Of a DNA stretch of 64,000 bases, positions 54,901 through 64,000 are shown piece after piece. Positions within the stretch are counted from its first letter, which is position 1. The number at the start of each line of letters is the position of its first letter. The notes under the pieces were generated by a model, which was not told where the DNA came from, made no database searches, and was given only the letters and a program-made list of their open reading frames with translations. The position numbers and the translations under genes were made by a program. The stretch is from Alitta virens (taxonomy: Eukaryota > Annelida > Polychaeta > Phyllodocida > Nereididae). The stretch spans positions 35,900,253 through 35,964,252 of the forward strand of contig OW028575.1 of the NCBI GenBank assembly GCA_932294295.1, in the 5' to 3' direction.

Positions 54901-57900
54901 TAAGCTGCCGACAACATTAAGCTGTCAACAACAACAATCTGTCAACAGCAACCAACTGTCAGGAACAACCAATTGTCAACAAAACAACCGTCAACAACAA
55001 CAAGCTGTCAACAACATTAATCTCTCAACAACATTAAGCTGGCAAACAACATTAAGCTGTCAACAACAACAACCTGTCAACAACGTTAAGCTGTCAACAA
55101 CGTTAAGCTGTCAACAACATTAAGCTGTCAACAACATTAAGCTGTCACCAACAACAAGCTGTAAACAACAACAAACTGTCAACAACAACAATCTCTCATC
55201 AACTTCCAACTGTCAACAACCAACTGTCAACAACAACCGTCAACAGGAACCAACTCTGAAGAACAACCTGTCAACAACAACAACAACCTTTCAGCAACAA
55301 CAACCTGTCAGCAACAACAATCTGTCAAGAAGAGCAACCTGTCAACAACATCAATCTGTCAACAATAACAAGCTGTCAACAACAACAACCTGTCAACAAC
55401 AACAACCTGTCAACATCAACAACAACCTGTCGACAACAACAACAACCTTTCAGCAACAACAACCTTTCAGCAACAACAACCTGTCAGCAAAAACAACCTG
55501 TATACAACAACAATCTGTCAAGAAGAGCAAGCTTTCAACAACAGCAATCAGTCAACAATAAAAAGCTATCAACAACATTAAGCTATCAACAACATTAAGC
55601 TATCAACATTAAGCTGTCAACAACATTAAGCTGTCAACAACATTAGGCTGTCAACAACATTAAGCTGTCAACATCATTGAGCTGTCAACAACATTGAGCT
55701 GTCAGCAACAACAAACTGTCAACAACAACCAACTGTCAACAACATCAACCTGTCAACAACAGGCTGTCAACAACAACAACCTGTCAACAACAACAACCTC
55801 TCAACAACAACAACATCTCAACCAAAACAACCTGTCAACAACAAAAAGCTGTCAACAACAACAACGAACTGTTAACAACAACCGTCAACAGGAACCAACA
55901 CTAAAGAACAACCTGTCAACAACAACAACCTGTAAAGAAGAGCAAGCTGTCAACAAAAACAAGCTGTCAACATTGAGCTGTCAACAAAATTAAGCTGTCA
56001 ACAACATTAAGCTGTCAACAACATTAAGCTGTCAACAACAATAAGCTGTCAACATCATTGAGCTGTCAACAACATTGACCTGTCAGCAACAAGAAACTGT
56101 CAACAACAACAATCTGTCAACAACAACAATCAGTCAACAACAATCAGTCAACAACAATCAGTCAACAACAATCAGTCAACAACAATCTGACAACAACAAT
56201 CTGTCAACAACAATATGTCAACAACAACATTCTGTCAACAAAATTGAGCTTGCAACAAATCTGAGCTGTTAAAAAATCTGAGCTGCCAACAACACTGAGC
56301 TGCCAGCAACATTAAGCTGCCAACAACATTAAGCTGTCAAAAAATTAAGCTGCCAACAACATTGAGCTGCCAAAAATATTAAGCTGCCAGCAACATCATG
56401 AAGCTGACGACAACATGAAGTTGCCTCCAACATGAAGCTGCCGACAACATTAAGCTGCCGACAACATTAAGCTGTCAACAACAACAATCTGTCAACAGCA
56501 ACCAACTGTCAGGAACAACCAATTGTCAACAACAACCGTCAACAACAACAAGCTGTCAACAACATTAATCTCTCAACAACATTAAGCTGGCAAACAACAT
56601 TAAGCTGTCAACAACAACAACCTGTCAACAACGTTAAGCTGTCAACAACGTTAAGCTGTCAACAACATTAAGCTGTCAACAACATTAAGCTGTCACCAAC
56701 AACAAGCTGTAAACAACAACAAACTGTCAACAACAACAATCTCTCATCAACTTCCAACTGTCAACAACCAACTGTCAACAACAACCGTCAACAGGAACCA
56801 ACTCTGAAGAACAACCTGTCAACAACAACAACAACCTTTCAGCAACAACAACCTGTCAGCAACAACAATCTGTCAAGAAGAGCAACCTGTCAACAACATC
56901 AATCTGTCAACAATAACAAGCTGTCAACAACAACAACCTGTCAACAACAACAACCTGTCAACATCAACAACAACCTGTCGACAACAACAACAACCTTTCA
57001 GCAACAACAACCTTTCAGCAACAACAACCTGTCAGCAAAAACAACCTGTATACAACAACAACATCTCAACAAAAACAACCTATCAACAACAACAAGCTGT
57101 CAACAACAACAACAAACTGTTAACAACAACCGTCAACAGGAACCAACACTAAAGAACAACTTGTCAACAACAACAACCTGTAAAGAAGAGCAAGCTGTCA
57201 ACAAAAACAAGCTGTCAACATTGAGCTGTCAACAACATTAAGCTGTCAACAGCATTAAGCTGTCAACAACATTGAGCTGTCAACAACAATAAGCTGTCAA
57301 CATCATTGAGCTGTCAACAACATTGACCTGTCAGCAACAAGAAACTGTCAACAACAACCAACTGTCAACAACATCAACCTGTCAACAACAACCTGTCAAC
57401 AACAACAGCAACAACAACAACCTGTCAACGACAACAACAACAACAACCTGGCAACAACAACAAACTGTTAGCAACAACAACCTGTCAACAACATTAATCT
57501 GTCAACAACATTAAGTTGTCAACAACATTAAGCTGCCAACAACATTAAGCTGTCAACAACAACATTCTGTCAAAAAAATGAGCTCCCAACAAAAATGAGC
57601 TCCCAACAAAATTGAGCTGCCAACAAAATTGTGCTGCCAACAACATTGAGCTGCCAACAACATTGAGCTGCCAACAACATTGAGCTATCAACAATAACAA
57701 TCTGTCAACAACAACCACTTGTCAACAACAACTGTCAACAACAACCGTCAACAGCAACCACCTCTGAACAACAAGCCGTCAACAACAACAGTATGTCAAC
57801 AACAACAAGCTGTCAATAACATTAATCCGAAAACAACATTAAGCTGTCAACGACATTAAGCTGTCAACAACATTAAGCTGGCTAACAACATTAAGCTGTC

Positions 57901-58569
57901 AACAACAACAATCTGTCAACAACATTAAGCTGCCAACAACATTGTGCTGCCAACATCATTATGCTGTCACCAACAACAAGCTGTAAACAACAACAAACTG
58001 TCAACAACAACAATCTCTCATCAACTTCCAACTGTCAACAACAACCAACTGTCAACAACAACCGTCAACAGGAACCAACTCTGAAGGACAACCTGTGAAC
58101 AACAACAACAACCTTTCAGCAACAACAACCTGTCAGCAACAACAATCTGTCAAGAAGAGCAACCTGTCAACAACATCAATCTGTCAACAATAACAAGCTG
58201 TCAACAACAACAACCTGTCAACAACAACAACCTGTCAACATCAACAACAACCTGTCAACAACAACAACAACCTTTCAGCAACAACAACCTGTCAGCAACA
58301 ACAATCTGTCAAGAAGAGCAATCTGTCAACAACATCAATCTGTCAACAATAACAAGCTGTCAACAACAACAACCTGTCAACAACAACAACCTGTCAGCAA
58401 AAACAACCTGTATACAACAACAATCTGTCAACAATAACAAGCTATCAACAACATTAAGCTATCAACAACATTAAGCTATCAACATTAAGCTGTCAACAAC
58501 ATTAAGCTGTCAACAACATTAGGCTGTCAACAACATTAAGCTGTCAACATCATTTAGCTGTCAACAACA
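48945..58569. repeat. Superunit S6 (9,625 bp, full quartet, beta spacer)
   Basis: Same internal map as S4, base for base in length: lead 48945-51062, copies at 51063, 52613, 54144 and 55694, beta spacer from 57323. S4+S5 (29797-48944) forms a 19,148-bp dimer, and S6 begins the next one. The S4 private base at 35336 is absent at the matching place here (about 54484). Confidence 0.92.
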
Positions 58570-61500
58570 TTGAGCTGTCAGCAACAACAAACTGTCAACA
58601 ACAACCAACTGTCAACAACATCAACCTCTCAACAACAGGCTGTCAACAACAACCTGTCAACAACAACAACCTCTCAACAAAAACAACATCTCAACAAAAA
58701 CAACCTGTCAACAACAACAAGCTGTCAACAACAACAACGAACTGTTAACAACAACCATCAACAGGAACCAACACTAAAGAACAACCTGTCAACAACAACA
58801 ACCTGTAAAGAAGAGCAAGCTGTCAACAAAAACAAGCTGTCAACATTGAGCTGTCAACAACATTGAGCTGTCAACAACATTAAGCTGTCAACAACATTAA
58901 GCTGTCAACAACATTAAGCTGTCAACAACATTAAGCTGTCAACAACATTAAGCTGTCAACAACAATAAGCTGTCAACATCATTGAGCTGTCAACAACATT
59001 GACCTGTCAGCAACAAGAAACTGTCAACAACAACCAACTGTCAACAACATCAACCTGTCAACAACATTAAGCTGCCAACAACATTATGCTGTCACCAACA
59101 ACAAGCTGTAAACAACAACAAACTGTCAACAACAACAATCTGTCATCAACTTCCAACTGTCAACAACAACCAACTGTCAACAACAACCGTCAACAGGAAC
59201 CAACTCTGAAGAACAACCTGTCAACAACAACAACCTTTCAGCAACAACAACCTGTCTGCAACAACAATCTGTCAAGAAGAGCAACCTGTCAACAACATCA
59301 ATCTGTCAACAATAACAAGCTGTCAACAACAACAACCTGTCAACAACAACAACCTGTCAACAACAACAACAACCTGTCAACATCAACAACAACCTGTCAA
59401 CAACAACAAACTGTCAGCAACAACAACCTGTAAGAACATTAAGCTGCCAACAACATTAAGCTGCCAACAACATTAAGCTGCCACAACAATCGGCCAACAA
59501 CAACAATCTGTCAACAACAACAATCTGTCAACAACAACAATCTGTCAACAACAACAATCAGTCAACAACAATCAGTCAACAACAATCAGTCAACAACAAT
59601 CAGTCAACAACAATCTGACAACAACAATCTGTCAACAACAATATGTCAACAACAACATTCTGTCAACAAAATTGAGCTTGCAACAAATCTGAGCTGTTAA
59701 AAAATCGGAGCTGCCAACAACACTGAGCTGCCAGCAACATTAAGCTGCCAACAACATTAAGCTGTCAAAAAATTAAGCTGCCAACAACATTGAGCTGCCA
59801 AAAATATTAAGCTGCCAGCAACATCATGAAGCTGACGACAACATGAAGTTGCCTCCAACATGAAGCTGCCGACAACATTAAGCTGCCGACAACATTAAGC
59901 TGTCAACAACAACAATCTGTCAACAGCAACCAACTGTCAGGAACAACCAATTGTCAACAACAACCGTCAACAACAACAAGCTGTCAACAACATTAATCTC
60001 TCAACAACATTAAGCTGGCAAACAACATTAAGCTGTCAACAACAACAACCTGTCAACAACGTTAAGCTGTCAACAACGTTAAGCTGTCAACAACATTGAG
60101 CTGTCAACAACATTAAGCTGTCAACAACATTAAGCTGTCAACAACATTACGCTGTCAACAACATTAAGCTGTCAACAACATTAAGCTGTCAACAACAATA
60201 AGCTGTCAACATCATTGAGCTGTCAACAACATTGACCTGTCAGCAACAAGAAACTGTCAACAACAACCAACTGTCAACAACATCAACCTGTCAACAACAT
60301 TAAGCTGCCAACAACATTATGCTGTCACCAACAACAAGCTGTAAACAACAACAAACTGTCAACAACAACAATCTGTCATCAACTTCCAACTGTCAACAAC
60401 AACCAACTGTCAACAACAACCGTCAACAGGAACCAACTCTGAAGAACAACCTGTCAACAACAACAACCTTTCAGCAACAACAACCTGTCTGCAACAACAA
60501 TCTGTCAAGAAGAGCAACCTGTCAACAACATCAATCTGTCAACAATAACAAGCTGTCAACAACAACAACCTGTCAACAACAACAACCTGTCAACAACAAC
60601 AACAACCTGTCAACATCAACAACAACCTGTCAACAACAACAAACTGTCAGCAACAACAACCTGTAAGAACATTAAGCTGCCAACAACATTAAGCTGCCAA
60701 CAACATTAAGCTGCCAACAACAACAATCGGCCAACAACAACAATCTGTCAACAACAACAATCTGTCAACAACAACAATCTGTCAACAACAACAATCAGTC
60801 AACAACAATCAGTCAACAACAATCAGTCAACAACAATCAGTCAACAACAATCTGACAACAACAATCTGTCAACAACAATATGTCAACAACAACATTCTGT
60901 CAACAAAATTGAGCTTGCAACAAATCTGAGCTGTTAAAAAATCTGAGCTGCCAACAACACTGAGCTGCCAGCAACATTAAGCTGCCAACAACATTAAGCT
61001 GTCAAAAAATTAAGCTGCCAACAACATTGAGCTGCCAAAAATATTAAGCTGCCAGCAACATCATGAAGCTGACGACAACATGAAGTTGCCTCCAACATGA
61101 AGCTGCCGACAACATTAAGCTGCCGACAACATTAAGCTGTCAACAACAACAATCTGTCAACAGCAACCAACTGTCAGGAACAACCAATTGTCAACAACAA
61201 CCGTCAACAACAACAAGCTGTCAACAACATTAATCTCTCAACAACATTAAGCTGGCAAACAACATTAAGCTGTCAACAACAACAACCTGTCAACAACGTT
61301 AAGCTGTCAACAACGTTAAGCTGTCAACAACATTAAGCTGTCAACAACATTAAGCTGTCACCAACAACAAGCTGTAAACAACAACAAACTGTCAACAACA
61401 ACAATCTCTCATCAACTTCCAACTGTCAACAACCAACTGTCAACAACAACCGTCAACAGGAACCAACTCTGAAGAACAACCTGTCAACAACAACAACAAC

Positions 61501-64000
61501 CTTTCAGCAACAACAACCTGTCAGCAACAACAATCTGTCAAGAAGAGCAACCTGTCAACAACATCAATCTGTCAACAATAACAAGCTGTCAACAACAACA
61601 ACCTGTCAACAACAACAACCTGTCAACATCAACAACAACCTGTCGACAACAACAACAACCTTTCAGCAACAACAACCTTTCAGCAACAACAACCTGCCAG
61701 CAAAAACAACCTGTATACAACAACAATCTGTCAAGAAGAGCAAGCTTTCAACAACAGCAATCAGTCAACAATAAAAAGCTATCAACAACATTAAGCTATC
61801 AACAACATTAAGCTATCAACATTAAGCTGTCAACAACATTAAGCTGTCAACAACATTAGGCTGTCAACAACATTAAGCTGTCAACATCATTGAGCTGTCA
61901 ACAACATTGAGCTGTCAGCAACAACAAACTGTCAACAACAACCAACTGTCAACAACATCAACCTGTCAACAACAGGCTGTCAACAACAACAACCTGTCAA
62001 CAACAACAACCTCTCAACAACAACAACATCTCAACCAAAACAACCTGTCAACAACAAAAAGCTGTCAACAACAACAACGAACTGTTAACAACAACCGTCA
62101 ACAGGAACCAACACTAAAGAACAACCTGTCAACAACAACAACCTGTAAAGAAGAGCAAGCTGTCAACAAAAACAAGCTGTCAACATTGAGCCGTCAACAA
62201 CATTAAGCTGTCAACAACATTAAGCTGTCAACAACATTAAGCTGTCAACAACAATAAGCTGTCAACATCATTGAGCTGTCAACAACATTGACCTGTCAGC
62301 AACAAGAAACTGTCAACAACAACAATCTGTCAACAACAACAATCAGTCAACAACAATCAGTCAACAACAATCAGTCAACAACAATCAGTCAACAACAATC
62401 TGACAACAACAATCTGTCAACAACAATATGTCAACAACAACATTCTGTCAACAAAATTGAGCTTGCAACAAATCTGAGCTGTTAAAAAATCTGAGCTGCC
62501 AACAACACTGAGCTGCCAGCAACATTAAGCTGCCAACAACATTAAGCTGTCAAAAAATTAAGCTGCCAACAACATTGAGCTGCCAAAAATATTAAGCTGC
62601 CAGCAACATCATGAAGCTGACGACAACATGAAGTTGCCTCCAACATGAAGCTGCCGACAACATTAAGCTGCCGACAACATTAAGCTGTCAACAACAACAA
62701 TCTGTCAACAGCAACCAACTGTCAGGAACAACCAATTGTCAACAACAACCGTCAACAACAACAAGCTGTCAACAACATTAATCTCTCAACAACATTAAGC
62801 TGGCAAACAACATTAAGCTGTCAACAACAACAACCTGTCAACAACGTTAAGCTGTCAACAACGTTAAGCTGTCAACAACATTAAGCTGTCAACAACATTA
62901 AGCTGTCACCAACAACAAGCTGTAAACAACAACAAACTGTCAACAACAACAATCTCTCATCAACTTCCAACTGTCAACAACCAACTGTCAACAACAACCG
63001 TCAACAGGAACCAACTCTGAAGAACAACCTGTCAACAACAACAACAACCTTTCAGCAACAACAACCTGTCAGCAACAACAATCTGTCAAGAAGAGCAACC
63101 TGTCAACAACATCAATCTGTCAACAATAACAAGCTGTCAACAACAACAACCTGTCAACAACAACAACCTGTCAACATCAACAACAACCTGTCGACAACAA
63201 CAACAACCTTTCAGCAACAACAACCTTTCAGCAACAACAACCTGTCAGCAAAAACAACCTGTATACAACAACAATCTGTCAAGAAGAGCAAGCTTTCAAC
63301 AACAGCAATCAGTCAACAATAAAAAGCTATCAACAACATTAAGCTATCAACAACATTAAGCTATCAACATTAAGCTGTCAACAACATTAAGCTGTCAACA
63401 ACATTAGGCTGTCAACAACATTAAGCTGTCAACATCATTGAGCTGTCAACAACATTGAGCTGTCAGCAACAACAAACTGTCAACAACAACCAACTGTCAA
63501 CAACATCAACCTGTCAACAACAGGCTGTCAACAACAACAACCTGTCAACAACAACAACCTCTCAACAACAACAACATCTCAACCAAAACAACCTGTCAAC
63601 AACAAAAAGCTGTCAACAACAACAACGAACTGTTAACAACAACCGTCAACAGGAACCAACACTAAAGAACAACCTGTCAACAACAACAACCTGTAAAGAA
63701 GAGCAAGCTGTCAACAAAAACAAGCTGTCAACATTGAGCTGTCAACAACATTAAGCTGTCAACAACATTAAGCTGTCAACAACATTAAGCTGTCAACAAC
63801 AATAAGCTGTCAACATCATTGAGCTGTCAACAACATTGACCTGTCAGCAACAAGAAACTGTCAACAACAACAATCTGTCAACAACAACAATCAGTCAACA
63901 ACAATCAGTCAACAACAATCAGTCAACAACAATCAGTCAACAACAATCTGACAACAACAATCTGTCAACAACAATATGTCAACAACAACATTCTGTCAAC
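58570..64000. repeat. Superunit S7 (partial, with tandem duplication and plain copies)
   Basis: The lead block is 3,337 bp (58570-61906) because a 1,233-bp segment is duplicated. Copies at 61907 and 63455 (1,548 bp apart) are the plain type, without the 2-bp insertion, the CAACTGTC change or the CAACAAAATTAAG change, and resemble S1 more than S2-S6. Private bases include GCCACAACAATCGG (about 59482), AAATCGGAGC (about 59706), CATTACGC (about 60148), CCTGCCAGC (about 61695) and GAGCCGTC (about 62191). The array continues beyond the window. Confidence 0.88.
58861..61326. repeat. 1,233-bp tandem duplication within the S7 lead block
   Basis: CATTGAG followed by a run of CTGTCAACAACATTAAG monomers occurs at 58861 and again at 60094, a 1,233-bp offset. 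The ATGCTGTCACC landmark likewise occurs at 59086 and 60319. In other superunits it occurs once here. The two copies already differ: the left copy lacks about 4 bp at about 59482 and has AAATCGGAGC, and the right copy has CATTACGC. The duplication is therefore older than the exact homogeneity of S4-S6, or mutations are not being erased here. Confidence 0.85.

Larger units (their letters stand above)
6887..64000. repeat. Satellite array 2: CAA-rich 17-bp monomer with nested higher-order repeats
   Basis: The basic monomer is 17 bp, for example AAGCTGTCAACAACATT or CTGTCAACAACAACAAC. The core CTGTC or CTGCC is followed by AAC triplets and a variable tail (ATTAAG, ATTGAG, CAATC, CAAC). Some monomers are 14 or 20 bp, differing by one AAC triplet. 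The + strand is rich in A and C and very poor in G. Higher-order periods of about 1.53-1.55 kb, about 3.08 kb, 9.5-9.6 kb and 19.148 kb are superimposed. All copies face the same way. Open frames are numerous only on + because the - strand reads TTGACAG, placing TGA in frame repeatedly. The array runs off the right end of the window. Confidence 0.97.

Noticed and set aside
8033..63754. Repeated 98-99-codon frames (Met-Ser-Cys-Gln...) as a multigene family of Q/N-rich proteins
   Set aside because: They begin at TTG, end at whichever CATTAAG, CATTGAG or similar monomer is first in frame, have no unique sequence, and follow automatically from the 17-bp period. Their conservation equals that of the surrounding non-coding repeat.
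6894..64000. CRISPR array
   Set aside because: Repeats are contiguous 17-mers with no unique spacers, and there are no cas genes.
6894..64000. Bacterial promoters from TTGACA on the - strand
   Set aside because: TTGACA is simply the complement of the monomer core and appears throughout; no paired TATAAT at 17 bp and no genes to drive.
6894..64000. Telomeric repeat
   Set aside because: Units are 17 bp with a CTGTC core and do not match known telomeric motifs such as TTAGGG, TTAGG or TTTAGGG.

Overview
This window is satellite DNA from end to end, and I find no credible protein-coding gene or structural RNA gene in it. Sixty-four kilobases without a gene, built from two unrelated tandem-repeat families that meet at one sharp junction, point to constitutive heterochromatin of a eukaryote (pericentromere, sex or B chromosome, or another silent array). 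The sequence does not let me name the species, and I recognise neither family.

Region 1 (1 to about 6,886) is a head-to-tail array of a 705-bp unit of mixed base composition. There are nine complete units (the ninth is 706 bp) and a tenth that is mutated, internally deleted and cut short. The units fall into two linked sequence haplotypes plus one mosaic. Units 8 to 10 drift progressively from the consensus as the array edge approaches.

Region 2 (about 6,887 to the window end, continuing beyond it) is a CAA-rich satellite built on a 17-bp monomer: CTGTC or CTGCC followed by AAC triplets and a short tail. About 3,300 monomers are arranged in nested higher-order repeats: 17-bp monomers form 1.53-1.55 kb copies; these alternate in two variants (about 3.08 kb per pair); four copies plus a 2.1-kb lead block and a 1.2-kb spacer form superunits of 9,506 to 9,625 bp; and two superunit types pair into a 19,148-bp dimer. 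The left edge (6,887-9,659) holds divergent monomers and what looks like an ancestral spacer. Superunits follow at 9,660 (short), 14,617 (full), 24,123 (contracted), 29,797, 39,422 and 48,945 (full), and 58,570 (with a 1,233-bp tandem duplication, running off the window).

The many open frames on the + strand of region 2 come from composition. A 17-bp period equals 2 modulo 3, so any frame cycles through Gln-, Asn- and Thr-rich codons with a 51-bp (17-residue) repeat, and stops occur only where CATTAAG or CATTGAG monomers fall in frame. Most of these frames begin at TTG, not ATG. What merits attention is the architecture and recombination history of the two arrays: their junction, the nested periods, indels in monomer steps, mosaic units, and contraction and duplication breakpoints readable to within a few bases.
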